Shown here one piece after another: positions 45,947 through 55,041 of a stretch of 64,000 nucleotides of DNA; position 1 is the stretch's first letter; each line of letters begins with the position of its first letter. The notes beneath the pieces were generated by a model. That model had not been told where the DNA came from. It saw only the letters and a program-made list of their open reading frames with translations, and searched no databases. The position numbers and the translations under genes are program-made. Source of the stretch: CAVUCE01 sp963739985 (GTDB taxonomy: Bacteria > Bacteroidota > Ignavibacteria > Ignavibacteriales > Ignavibacteriaceae). Location of the stretch: NCBI GenBank assembly GCA_963739985.1, contig CAVUCE010000008.1, forward strand, positions 124,001-188,000. Direction: 5' to 3'.

Positions 45947-47137
45947 TTAAAGGCGAAAATCTAAACCTCTTTTTAATTTTGGATCACCAATTGGAATAAG
46001 ATTATGCTTTTTAGCCATAGCATTAAAAACAACTATTATTAAACCGATAATGGCTAATGGAAAAGTAAAGTCAATCCAGCTGAAATGATAAGTCAGACCA
46101 TTGTCTCTCATTCCCGGCATGATCATCCAATATAGATCAATGAAGTGTGCACAAAGAATCCAGATTGCAACGAACTTCAATCTTCCCGGATTTGTTTTGG
46201 CCTGACGAGAAATCAATAGAATAAATGGGACAACAAAATGTGTTAGAACTAAAGCAACCGAAAGAATTTTCCATCCACCTACCCATCGGTGCGTGAAAAA
46301 GACTATTTCTTCGGGTAAGTTTCCATACCATTGCAGCATATATTGTGAAAAAGCTATATATGCCCAGAAGCAGGTAAAAGCAAACATTAAAGTACCAAGA
46401 CTGTAGAAATGATCACTAGTTAATTTCTTAGATAAATATCCTTTTTCATTAAGAATAACCGCTGCAAGGGCCAGACCTGCTAGTGCAACCCAAGTAGCTC
46501 CGGCAAAGAAATAAACTCCAAAAATTGTTGAGAACCAATGGGGAGACATGCTCATAATCCAGTCAAATCCGACAAAGGAAACAGTAAGAGCGAATACAAC
46601 CATAAAGAAAGATGAAATTCGAATATTTCTTACTGTTATTTTTTGATCGGTGGATGAGTCTTGTTTTCTTGAATTTCTAATAATCAAAAAATAAAAGATC
46701 AACCAAATAATGAAGATTCCGAATACTCTTATTAAAAAGAAATTGATATTTAGATAGGGTGCTTTAAAGCTTAACACTTTATCTGACGCTACTGCAACAG
46801 GATTAGTCCACTTGAATAAATCATGAAGATTAAATAGAAGTGGAATAACCAATATTAAAAATAGTGGAATTGTAGCCGCAAAAAATTCGCTTATTCTTCT
46901 GAAAGGAACACTCCAAACTGAGTTAGCTGCAAACTCCAGAGCAACAAGGAACAATGACCCAATTCCAAATGTTACTAAAAACATAAAGGATGTTAAATAG
47001 GTAAATGAAGCCCTTGCGGGATCAAATATATAACTTAATGCACCCGAAATAACACCGATAGTTAAAAGGGCGATGCCAATCTTTCCGAAACTATTGGGAA
47101 ATTCCTTTTTGCTATAACCGGTTTCAATTTTGGACAT
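45947..47137 (-). CDS. actF: Alternative complex III subunit ActF (quinol:cytochrome c oxidoreductase membrane subunit)
   Basis: 396-residue polytopic protein with about ten membrane helices, related to ActC/NrfD. QYMLQWYGNLPEEIVFF and HFIDLYWMIMPGMR are typical of ActF. The first bases overlap the ActD-E gene by 14 bases. ActF is one of the two quinone-associated membrane subunits; proton-transfer function has been proposed for the family. Confidence 0.9.
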   Translation of the reverse strand: MSKIETGYSKKEFPNSFGKIGIALLTIGVISGALSYIFDPARASFTYLTSFMFLVTFGIGSLFLVALEFAANSVWSVPFRRISEFFAATIPLFLILVIPLLFNLHDLFKWTNPVAVASDKVLSFKAPYLNINFFLIRVFGIFIIWLIFYFLIIRNSRKQDSSTDQKITVRNIRISSFFMVVFALTVSFVGFDWIMSMSPHWFSTIFGVYFFAGATWVALAGLALAAVILNEKGYLSKKLTSDHFYSLGTLMFAFTCFWAYIAFSQYMLQWYGNLPEEIVFFTHRWVGGWKILSVALVLTHFVVPFILLISRQAKTNPGRLKFVAIWILCAHFIDLYWMIMPGMRDNGLTYHFSWIDFTFPLAIIGLIIVVFNAMAKKHNLIPIGDPKLKRGLDFRL

Positions 47138-48302
47138 TTTTACCTAGCTCCTTATTAATCTCTTTAATCTCTGCAAAATCAGATGCCTTTGGATTTTGAG
47201 CACGTTGCAAAACCCTGATATAATTTACAATGGCCCATCTTTGCTTTCTGGTAATTTGATACGCATAAGACGGCATTGCATTCTGACCGTTTGAAATTAT
47301 ATTATAAATTTTACCATCAGAGAAATCAATTACTCTCTTAGAATGAAGAGTTGGTCCAGGAGGAAATTGTTGACGCAACCTGCTATTGCCATCAGCAAAA
47401 TTTCCATGACAAGGACTGCAGTATGTTAAAAATTTCTTTTGTCCCAACTCTAATACTTTTTTAGTTGGAAACAATGGATTAGAAAGTACTTCTTTAGGAT
47501 CAGTCTGTCCGGCGTATGCATAAGGAATATATTTTCTGGCAACAGTACCATTAACCGGCGGCCTCATCACCCTACCATCAGCAAAGAAATTACTAGGTGC
47601 TTGTGCGTCTCCTCTGTTTTGATTCCACATAAAATCGAAAGGTGGTAAATACATTAGCTTATTCAATGTTATGTATGTACCGCCTGAAGTAAGCAAAGCA
47701 ACTACAATTAAAAACATGATAAATTTTGGCTGAAAAACTGCAAAAGTTTGTTCTTCAGGGTAATAAATTAGTTCTATTGAAGTGGCTCCCAATTCCTTTA
47801 AGAAATTTGTTACTTCCTCAACATTGAATTGAGCATCGTCAGCTTCTATAACAACACCGTACTTATCACTAGAAACATTTTTCATGTATTCAGTATCATG
47901 TAACGGATGCTTGTTAAAAGGAAGATTAAACACAACGGCAATCATCCCAAAGACTGTAGACAAAGTTGCAATCAAAATTGTAAATTCAAATGTAATCGGT
48001 AAAAAAGCAGGTAAAGCGAAAAATGGTTTACCACCAATTACAAGCGGATAATCTACAGAAAGAGTCCACCACATAAATCCAAGAATAAACGCGGCCGCAG
48101 AAAATCCAAAGAATATTGTAATATATCCCATCCAAGAAGGTTTAAGACCCATTGCCGGATCCATGCCATGTATCGGATAAGGAGTATTTACATCAAATTT
48201 TTTATATCCGGCTTTACTTACAGACTTCGCTGCATTTATAATCTTATCGGGAGTATCATAAAGCGCTGTTACTCCATATAGTTTTTTATCATTATTACTC
48301 AT
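47124..48302 (-). CDS. ActD-ActE fusion of alternative complex III (DUF3341 plus cytochrome c)
   Basis: 392 residues from the chosen ATG at 48302. GGAG stands six bases before this ATG; an upstream in-frame start at 48341 would overlap actC by 47 bases and has no such site. N-terminal DUF3341 (ActD) domain (about 1-165) with PYPIHGMDPAMGLKPSWMG and two membrane helices, a third helix near 190-208, then a periplasmic linker and a C-terminal cytochrome c domain with CSPCH and the Met ligand in NAMPSYA. ActD and the monohaem ActE are separate genes in several known complexes; here one chain carries both. Confidence 0.88.
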   Translation of the reverse strand: MSNNDKKLYGVTALYDTPDKIINAAKSVSKAGYKKFDVNTPYPIHGMDPAMGLKPSWMGYITIFFGFSAAAFILGFMWWTLSVDYPLVIGGKPFFALPAFLPITFEFTILIATLSTVFGMIAVVFNLPFNKHPLHDTEYMKNVSSDKYGVVIEADDAQFNVEEVTNFLKELGATSIELIYYPEEQTFAVFQPKFIMFLIVVALLTSGGTYITLNKLMYLPPFDFMWNQNRGDAQAPSNFFADGRVMRPPVNGTVARKYIPYAYAGQTDPKEVLSNPLFPTKKVLELGQKKFLTYCSPCHGNFADGNSRLRQQFPPGPTLHSKRVIDFSDGKIYNIISNGQNAMPSYAYQITRKQRWAIVNYIRVLQRAQNPKASDFAEIKEINKELGKNVQN

Positions 48303-49668
48303 GTTCATCTCCATGGTGTGAAGGCTGAGCACCGTGACCAATTGCTTTAATTTCCGCCATAGATATTACGGGCAGGCTCTTAGCAAATAAAAGAACCAGT
48401 GTAAAAAACAATCCAAAACTTCCAATTAATATTCCCATATCGACCAATGTAGGTCTAAAATAAGCCCAACTGGATGGGAGATAGTCTCTGGATAATGACG
48501 AAGCAATAATTATAAAACGCTCGAACCACATACCCACGTTTACAAGAATTACTATAATAAACATTGCAGGAACTGATCTTCTTATTTTTTTGAACCAGAA
48601 TAGCTGAGGAAATATTACATTACAAGAAACCATAATCCAATAGCCCCAGCCATAAGGGCCGAAAGCACGGTTTAGGGTAACGAATAATTCATTAGGAACA
48701 CCGCTATACCAAGCCATAAACCATTCAATCAAGTAAGAATATCCAACCATTGAACCGGTTAAAAGAACAACTTTATTCATTCTCTCGAGGTGATTCAAAG
48801 TTATAATATGTTCCATATCGAAAACTTTTCTTACAAAAACCAGTACTGTAACCACCATTGCAAATCCGGAGAAAATAGCACCGGCAACAAAATAAGGTGG
48901 AAAAATTGTTGAGTGCCAACCCGGTAATATTGCTACGGCAAAGTCCCAGCTAACTACTGTGTGTACGGAAAGTACAAGCGGAGTAGCTAGACCTGCTAAA
49001 ATCATATAGACTTTTTCATAATGTCTCCAATGTCGATTAGAGTGTCTCCAGCCTAAACTGAAAACCGAATAAATCCATTTTTTAACTTTTGTAGTTGCTC
49101 TGTCTCTTAATGTTGCAAAGTCAGGGATAAGACCCACATACCAAAACACTAGGGAAACAGTGAAATAGGTCGAAACTGCAAAAACATCCCAAACCAATGG
49201 TGAGTTAAAATTTACCCATAATGCATGTTGATTAGGGTAAGGGATTAGGTAACCGGCTAACCAAGGTCTTCCGGTATGAATAATAGGAAATATACCCGCG
49301 CATATTACCGCAAAAATTGTCATTGCCTCGGCAAATCGTGCAATTGCGTTTCTCCATCTCTGACGTAAAAGGAAAAGGATCGCGGAAATCAGAGTTCCGG
49401 CATGTCCAATACCTACCCAGAATACGAAGTTCGTAATTCCAAAGCCCCAGGCAACAGGTTCGTTATTTCCCCACATTCCTATACCGTAATAGAAAGTGAG
49501 TCCTACACATACAGCTCCTATTAGGAGCAGACTGCTTGTAATCGACAACGCTATATAGTATTTTTTAGTTGGACGCTGAGACATCGGCGCTGCAACTATA
49601 TCATCAAGCTCTCTTAGCGGTGGATTACCTTCTATGAGTGCTAACTCTACAGAATAATCCTTGGTCAC
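48295..49668 (-). CDS. actC: Alternative complex III subunit ActC (NrfD-like)
   Basis: 457-residue polytopic membrane protein of the NrfD/polysulfide reductase family with about ten helices. FVFWVGIGHAGTLISAILFL, HTVVSWDFAVAILPGWHSTI and the C-terminal His-rich tail are typical of ActC, which holds a quinol site. Start is GTG behind GGAGG, directly at the actB stop. It overlaps the next gene by 8 bases. Confidence 0.94.
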   Translation of the reverse strand: MTKDYSVELALIEGNPPLRELDDIVAAPMSQRPTKKYYIALSITSSLLLIGAVCVGLTFYYGIGMWGNNEPVAWGFGITNFVFWVGIGHAGTLISAILFLLRQRWRNAIARFAEAMTIFAVICAGIFPIIHTGRPWLAGYLIPYPNQHALWVNFNSPLVWDVFAVSTYFTVSLVFWYVGLIPDFATLRDRATTKVKKWIYSVFSLGWRHSNRHWRHYEKVYMILAGLATPLVLSVHTVVSWDFAVAILPGWHSTIFPPYFVAGAIFSGFAMVVTVLVFVRKVFDMEHIITLNHLERMNKVVLLTGSMVGYSYLIEWFMAWYSGVPNELFVTLNRAFGPYGWGYWIMVSCNVIFPQLFWFKKIRRSVPAMFIIVILVNVGMWFERFIIIASSLSRDYLPSSWAYFRPTLVDMGILIGSFGLFFTLVLLFAKSLPVISMAEIKAIGHGAQPSHHGDEHE

Positions 49669-52600
49669 TATACTTCCTCCGTATGAGTATTTCTTAATTT
49701 AGCAAGATAAGTAACATTTGGTTTTACATTAATATCTTCTAATACATGATAACCTAATTCATGATCTCTGTACTTTATGAATTCAGAATTCTTATCGTTC
49801 ATATCACCAAATTGAATTGCATTTGTATTACATGCTTCTTGACAAGCCGTTTTTACATCAGATCCTTTTAGCGGCCTATCCGCTCTAATCGCATCAGACC
49901 TGGCTTCCATAATCCTTTGAATACAGAAAGTACATTTTTCCATAACTCCTCTAGATCGGACAGTTACTTCAGGATTGTAAACCAAACTCAATAAATTACT
50001 TTGTTGATATGAATCTTTAAAATGATCTCTAAAATTAAAGAAGTTAAATCTTCTTACTTTATAAGGACAGTTGTTTGAACAATAACGAGTTCCTACACAT
50101 CTGTTATAAATCATTTGGTTTAATCCGTCTGGACTATGTGTAGTGGCTGCAACCGGACAAACATCTTCGCAAGGCGCGTTATCACATTGCTGACATAACA
50201 TAATTTGATTAGAAGAAATCGGTTCGTCAATAGTACCGGAGTAATAACGATCTACTCTTATCCATTGCATTTCCCTACTGACAGCAACTTGATCTTTGCC
50301 AACAACCGGAACATTATTTTCTGCATTACATGAAACAACACATTCTCCACAGCCGATACATTTGTTCATATCAACAGACATTGCCCACTTAACACCCGGA
50401 TACTTGTGCGGTTTATATAATGATTCAAATTCTTCTTCTGTTTCTTCTTTAATAAACTTCGGATTCTTTAAATATTCCTTTAATGATCCTTCACGAATGA
50501 TTCCTCTTTTCTTGCCCTGGTCTCTTGTCAATTCACTATCAAACATGTGATGTTCAACCGAAGAAACTAGTTTGTAAGAATCACCAGTTTTAGAAACGCT
50601 GGTTGATTTATAAATCCAGGGAGAGATATCACCATTATTTGAAGTTAATTTGATTGCATCAAAACCGACTTCCTGTCCAACAACTCCAATAACAGTTCTT
50701 CCAAATCCAAGCTCTATTGTAATAGTTTTATCAGCAGCGCCGGGTTGAATGAAAACAGGAATTTTTAATGATTTTTTGCCAACCTTTATTTCGATTGTAT
50801 CACTTGAATCAACCCCGAGTTCCTTAGCTGTTGAGTGAGAAACAGCGGCATAATTGTCCCAAGTAATTTTTGAAACAGGATGCGGTAATTCAACCATCCA
50901 ACCATTATTCAAAAATCTTCCATCACCGGCCTGATAACTATCTCTTAGTACAACTAAATATCCTGATGTATCATTGGCATTTTGCGGAAGATCTGAAAGG
51001 ACAGAATTGTTAAAACTACCTAATGAAGGAATCGCTTCATTAAGTGAAATAGAACCATCATGTAAACAACCCAACCAGAATTGTTCAAAACTTAGCTTGG
51101 TGCTGAACTTTGAATAAAGATTCTTCTGCCAGTTGTTCATCAAATATTTATGATAAATTGTTGCTACATAGGAATCAGATTTACCTGAAGCCCAAACTAA
51201 TAAAGCAGCTTCTTTTTGTCTTGTATTAAAAATCGGATCAATTACAGGCTGTTGAAATGAGTAAAATCCTTTTCGTGGTTTGAAGTCACCCCATGATTCA
51301 AAATCATGATGAATAGGTAATGCGTAACTTCCTAAGACAGAAGATTCATTTTCACTTCCTATTAAACTTACAACCATTGGGATTTTGGCAGCAGCTTTAC
51401 TATAATTTAAATCAGGAGCGAAGTGAAAAGCAGGATTACTATCAAGATGAATTAAAACGGCAACATTACCGGAATTCATATCATCAACTAAACTTTTAAT
51501 TTCATCTTTTGATGATAAAGGTAAAGTAACTTCGTGAGCACTATCAGTTCTGTATAAAGCAGTATTACCTAAAACGTCATTTATAAGATTAACAGCAATA
51601 TGAACTTGTTCAGGTAATGTTCTTCCGGCAAACAATATTGATTTACCTTTATTAGCAATTAAATCTTCAACAAGTAATTTAAGATTTTTATGTGATAGAG
51701 AATGTTTCTTTGCAAAAGCTTCTAAGCTAAAATTATTAAGCGTTTCTGAAGGAACAGGAATTCCCGAAACACCTTTATTTTTTAATTCACTTAAAACACT
51801 CATTACAAAATCATATTGAGCATCAGGACGCAATCTAAATCTGTAATCAGAGTTCATACCGGTTACAGAAAGATTTCCTTCTATAACATATAACCTATTG
51901 AATTTTTCAGTATCATTTACATTTCTTCCTTCGGAAAATAACCGGGCGGTTTCAACTTTATCACTTTCAGTTCCAAGAAAATCAGATTCTAAACCAACAA
52001 TAACTTTTGCTTCATTCCATTTAATTAATGGAAAAGTATCGGAACCGTAAGATTTTTTCCAAGCTGCGTTTCTAACTTCTTCGTTAAATAATTCATAGGA
52101 ATAAACTTTTGTTGTAGGATAAGCCTCTGTAAAATTATCGAGAACATTTTTTGCAGTTGGAGAAACTATTTTATGAGAAACAATTGCAACTTTTTTGTTC
52201 CCTGCATTTTTCAGAGCCGAAATTATATCTTGATCGGCTTTCTGCCAAGTTGATTTTAAGAAATTCCCGCTTGATGCTTTTTTCTTTGGAGTTTGCAGTC
52301 TTTCAGGATCATATAAACTTAAAATATTTGCCTGACATTTAGCACAAGTCTTACCCTTGCTTACCGGATGATCAGGATTACCATCAACTTTAATCGGTCT
52401 GCCTTCTCTTGTCTTAATCAAAATACCACATGAGTTTGAGCAGGCTGTACTGGTTGATGCATAATAATTAGCTTTACCAACAATTACATCTTCCGGCATT
52501 TTATTATAAGGAATAATGTCGCCTTTGTTTCTATAATCTGAACAGCCAACACCGGCCAATGCAGCAGATGCTCCAACTAATGCTAAAAACTTTCTTCTAG

Positions 52601-52781
52601 AAATTCCGGATAATTTAGATGGTTCAAAATCTTCCTTTACACCATCTCCAAATTCATGATGGCTAGCTTCAATTAAAGATTTTTCTTTGAATAAGTCTTT
52701 AAAACTGCGCCAGTAATCAGTATCCTGAGTTTTTGATTTTTCGTTATTATTATTATTAAAATCGTCTCTAGCTTCTGCCAT
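49668..52781 (-). CDS. actB: Alternative complex III subunit ActB (molybdopterin-like/ferredoxin-like iron-sulfur protein)
   Basis: 1037 residues from ATG at 52781, chosen because AGGTGG lies just upstream; the GTG at 52790 is less likely. A Tat-like ISRRKFLALVG (RR at 62-63) is followed by VGC, a possible lipid-attachment cysteine. The first about 740 residues are a molybdopterin-oxidoreductase-like domain that in this family binds no Mo cofactor. The C-terminal about 260 residues are ferredoxin-like with CIGCGECVVSC, CQQCDNAPCEDVCPV, CVGTRYCSNNCP and CTFCIQR/CQEAC, fitting one 3Fe-4S and three 4Fe-4S clusters. Periplasmic electron relay. Confidence 0.95.
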   Translation of the reverse strand: MAEARDDFNNNNNEKSKTQDTDYWRSFKDLFKEKSLIEASHHEFGDGVKEDFEPSKLSGISRRKFLALVGASAALAGVGCSDYRNKGDIIPYNKMPEDVIVGKANYYASTSTACSNSCGILIKTREGRPIKVDGNPDHPVSKGKTCAKCQANILSLYDPERLQTPKKKASSGNFLKSTWQKADQDIISALKNAGNKKVAIVSHKIVSPTAKNVLDNFTEAYPTTKVYSYELFNEEVRNAAWKKSYGSDTFPLIKWNEAKVIVGLESDFLGTESDKVETARLFSEGRNVNDTEKFNRLYVIEGNLSVTGMNSDYRFRLRPDAQYDFVMSVLSELKNKGVSGIPVPSETLNNFSLEAFAKKHSLSHKNLKLLVEDLIANKGKSILFAGRTLPEQVHIAVNLINDVLGNTALYRTDSAHEVTLPLSSKDEIKSLVDDMNSGNVAVLIHLDSNPAFHFAPDLNYSKAAAKIPMVVSLIGSENESSVLGSYALPIHHDFESWGDFKPRKGFYSFQQPVIDPIFNTRQKEAALLVWASGKSDSYVATIYHKYLMNNWQKNLYSKFSTKLSFEQFWLGCLHDGSISLNEAIPSLGSFNNSVLSDLPQNANDTSGYLVVLRDSYQAGDGRFLNNGWMVELPHPVSKITWDNYAAVSHSTAKELGVDSSDTIEIKVGKKSLKIPVFIQPGAADKTITIELGFGRTVIGVVGQEVGFDAIKLTSNNGDISPWIYKSTSVSKTGDSYKLVSSVEHHMFDSELTRDQGKKRGIIREGSLKEYLKNPKFIKEETEEEFESLYKPHKYPGVKWAMSVDMNKCIGCGECVVSCNAENNVPVVGKDQVAVSREMQWIRVDRYYSGTIDEPISSNQIMLCQQCDNAPCEDVCPVAATTHSPDGLNQMIYNRCVGTRYCSNNCPYKVRRFNFFNFRDHFKDSYQQSNLLSLVYNPEVTVRSRGVMEKCTFCIQRIMEARSDAIRADRPLKGSDVKTACQEACNTNAIQFGDMNDKNSEFIKYRDHELGYHVLEDINVKPNVTYLAKLRNTHTEEV

Positions 52782-52992
52782 TATTTCCACCTATATTTTT
52801 TCTACTAACAGCAAGTGAATTGATTCTAACATTAACTTGCTCTGAGCTTGCAGTAAACTTTTTATCTTTCTTGTTACCAATTAAATTGAAAGGAAATTTT
52901 TTAAATAAAACATAACCGGCAAATCCCGCACCTAAAGAGGTAAAGAATTTTTTTCTTTCTAATTTCTTTTGAAAAATATTTTGCAATTCCAT
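52768..52992 (-). CDS. Small basic Tat-like protein between actA and actB
   Basis: 74 residues. Basic N-terminus with ERKKFFTSLGAGFAGYVLFKKF: a single hydrophobic segment after a twin-basic R-K-K-F motif that resembles a Tat signal with RR replaced by RK. The remainder is short and polar. It overlaps the actB start and follows actA by 12 bases, so it is tightly coupled to the complex. I do not recognise a family; it could be an accessory subunit or assembly factor of alternative complex III. Confidence 0.7.
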   Translation of the reverse strand: MELQNIFQKKLERKKFFTSLGAGFAGYVLFKKFPFNLIGNKKDKKFTASSEQVNVRINSLAVSRKNIGGNNGRS

Positions 52993-53004
52993 TTTAACTC
53001 CTAA

Positions 53005-53574
53005 TTAACGATGACAAGCATAACAATTATCGGGACCGTTAGCTATATTTTTTAAATAAGGGAGCTTTTGTTTTGCATTTCTATGGCAATCCAAACAAGC
53101 AGCCATTGTAAAAGTATTCATCTGAGTAATCTTTGTCATCTGTCTAACATCGCCATGACAGCTTTCACATTTTATACCTTTATTGACATGTACACTGTGG
53201 TTGAAATAAACAAAATCGGGTACTTTATGAATTCTGACCCACGGAATTGCTGTTCCTGTAAAGTAGTAGTTTCTTAGTTTTTTAATTTCAGGTCTGTCTT
53301 TTCTGGCAATACTGTGGCAGTTCATACAAGTAGAAACCGCGGGAATCATAGCGTGCCGAGATCTTTCAACACCGGTATGACAATACTGGCAATCTATTTT
53401 CATTTGTCCGGCATGTAAATTGTGCGAGAATGCTATTGGCTGAGTTGGTGAGTATCCTACTCCATCTCTTTCAGCGCGCGAAGCAAAATATGTTAAGGTA
53501 AATGATGCAAGGATAACGAAAATAGTAATTGGTAAACGGACCCTAAGGATATAGTCCAGTAGCGATTTTTTCAT
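53005..53574 (-). CDS. actA: Alternative complex III subunit ActA (pentahaem cytochrome c)
   Basis: 189 residues. One N-terminal membrane anchor (about 12-30) and five CxxCH haem sites starting at Cys62, Cys83, Cys136, Cys160 and Cys184; the last sits four residues before the end. Extra His residues (for example FSHNLHAG and YFNHSVHV) are likely distal ligands, so several haems should be bis-His. It is the first gene of the respiratory operon and should carry electrons from ActB toward the monohaem cytochromes. Confidence 0.95.
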   Translation of the reverse strand: MKKSLLDYILRVRLPITIFVILASFTLTYFASRAERDGVGYSPTQPIAFSHNLHAGQMKIDCQYCHTGVERSRHAMIPAVSTCMNCHSIARKDRPEIKKLRNYYFTGTAIPWVRIHKVPDFVYFNHSVHVNKGIKCESCHGDVRQMTKITQMNTFTMAACLDCHRNAKQKLPYLKNIANGPDNCYACHR

Positions 53575-54177
53575 TATTAACCTTTTCGAGTTAAAAGCTA
53601 ATTTTAAGGTAATTTTAAAGCCTAAACAGAATTAAAATGTTTAAGGTTCAAACTATCTCAAACAAAGTTAAATTTATAATGTTATAATGATTTTTGATGC
53701 GGTAGTAATATGCTTTTACCGCAATGAGTCTATCTTGTTTTCAGTGTAAAGTATGTACTAAAACTTAGTTTCCAAACTTAAAAAATTAAACAAATAAAAC
53801 AAAGGTTAACATTAGAAAAAAGTTAAGAATTATTTAATTTTGCCGATCATTTCCCATAAGGATGAAAACTATTTTTTACTTGGCAAATTTACATTCAATA
53901 ACTGTGAAATAATATGTTATAGATCAAAATAAAGTAATAATAATTATTTATACGACAAGTTTTTAATGGGAAATATTAATTTATGTAGAATTATTCATCA
54001 ATCATTAATAAAAAATATGACTAGCTAGTCCAGTTATATTTAGATCTTCAAAGATATGGCTTATTAATTTAATAGTTATAGTTGGTTATCTTAATAACTT
54101 AAAAGGATAATATTATTAAGATAACCACTATTTTCGATTTTAATAAAGACAAAAATTCACATTTGTTTAATTTCTAA
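53575..54177. other. Intergenic region upstream of the respiratory operon
   Basis: 603 AT-rich bases between actA and the small secreted protein gene, both on the minus strand. It should hold the operon promoter. Visible structures are an imperfect hairpin GCGGTA...TACCGC (53699-53704/53717-53722) and a 15-base inverted repeat at 54083-54127. I could not choose a promoter with confidence and see no gene. Confidence 0.6.
54083..54127. repeat. Inverted repeat with 15-base perfect arms
   Basis: TGGTTATCTTAATAA (54083-54097) and TTATTAAGATAACCA (54113-54127) are exact reverse complements around a 15-base loop. It lies about 50 bases past the stop of the 54178-54630 gene. A long T run is missing, so it may be a processing or regulatory hairpin rather than a simple terminator. 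Confidence 0.6.
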
Positions 54178-54630
54178 CTAAGCTGATTTTCTAGCTTTTA
54201 CTATCAAATCAAATTTCTTTGATAATTCATTTTTGGTTATTTGTAAATCGACGCTTTTTCCTGGCGTATAAAGTTGAAATGCCGTTATGGAAACAGTGTC
54301 CACTCTAAAACCTTTCTTTAAAGAATTAGAAATTATATCATCTAAATTTTTTCTAGCTTCTGATTCACTATTATAAGAAAATGTACCTTCAGCTTGATAT
54401 ATGCCGTCTTCATTACCTACAAATACCATATTAACTACAGCTGTTTTATAAAAGAGACAAATCATCGCCGGATTACTATCATCTTTATGAGCAGGATTTC
54501 CATATTTTTTTATTACTTCGTTTTTACTTTTTCCTATCATGTTCTGAACATTTACATCTTGCGAAAAAGCATGAAACGAAAAAGCTAAAGATAGTAGAAG
54601 TATACTCCAAAACATTTTTTGAGTTTGCAT
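54178..54630 (-). CDS. Small secreted protein, unknown function
   Basis: 150 residues with a clear signal peptide (about 1-23, ending AFSQ). The mature part begins NMIGKSKNEVIKKYGNPAHK, a helix-turn pattern resembling SmpA/BamE- or BLIP-like small folds (G-K-S-x3-V-x3-Y-G-x-P), followed by beta strands. I do not assign a family. Single gene between two long intergenic regions. Confidence 0.75.
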   Translation of the reverse strand: MQTQKMFWSILLLSLAFSFHAFSQDVNVQNMIGKSKNEVIKKYGNPAHKDDSNPAMICLFYKTAVVNMVFVGNEDGIYQAEGTFSYNSESEARKNLDDIISNSLKKGFRVDTVSITAFQLYTPGKSVDLQITKNELSKKFDLIVKARKSA

Positions 54631-54727
54631 AAAGTTCCCCTTTACTAAATTTTATGGAATAGGTCTTAAGAATTGATTTGAGCAGAAATGATATAGATTC
54701 CCATTGGACTGGAAAACAAGAAGTGTT

Positions 54728-54822
54728 AATATTATTGCAATGTGATTTCATATCATAAGTTAAATTAAAACCACTATTAAATTTTACGACAATAAATGGT
54801 CTTTTGCAATTGCAATAATATT
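54728..54822. repeat. Long-loop inverted repeat with 14-base arms
   Basis: AATATTATTGCAAT (54728-54741) and ATTGCAATAATATT (54809-54822) are perfect reverse complements separated by 67 bases. The sequence is AT-rich, so chance cannot be ruled out, but the position between divergent genes makes a regulatory site or small RNA possible. Confidence 0.4.
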
Positions 54823-55005
54823 GCTGACTTATAAACATGTAATAAAACTTAGTCCTTATATCGGCACTATTAGCAAATAGAATAGTATAAAGTGTAATAA
54901 ATGGATTTCTATTTTGGTTGACTTTTATCCTTTTTGTGACGTTATTTAATTAAGGAAAAAATAGGCTGCATTAGTACTAGTTCTTACATAATGAAGAAAG
55001 CAACC

Positions 55006-55035
55006 TTTACAAGTAAATAAATTTGTAAAAGGAGG
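55006..55035 (+). promoter_or_regulatory. Hairpin adjoining a strong ribosome binding site
   Basis: TTTACAA (55006-55012) pairs with TTGTAAA (55023-55029) and the second arm merges with AAAGGAGG (55028-55035), six bases before the ATG at 55042. The stem could partly hide the ribosome site and control translation. Confidence 0.4.
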
Positions 55036-55041
55036 GGAATC

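Larger units (their letters stand above)
54631..55041. other. Divergent intergenic region with inverted repeats
   Basis: 411 AT-rich bases between two divergent secreted-protein genes. Contains a 14-base inverted repeat (54728-54741/54809-54822) and a small hairpin next to the ribosome site of the right-hand gene. No convincing promoter boxes were found. Confidence 0.55.

Noticed and set aside
52782..52790. GTG at 52790 as the actB start
   Set aside because: The ATG at 52781 has an AGGTGG site at good spacing, and the GTG lies within that site region.
54524..54838. 104-codon minus-strand ORF
   Set aside because: Overlaps the start of the well-supported secreted protein in another frame and covers the inverted-repeat region; Cys/Phe/Ser-rich nonsense-like product.
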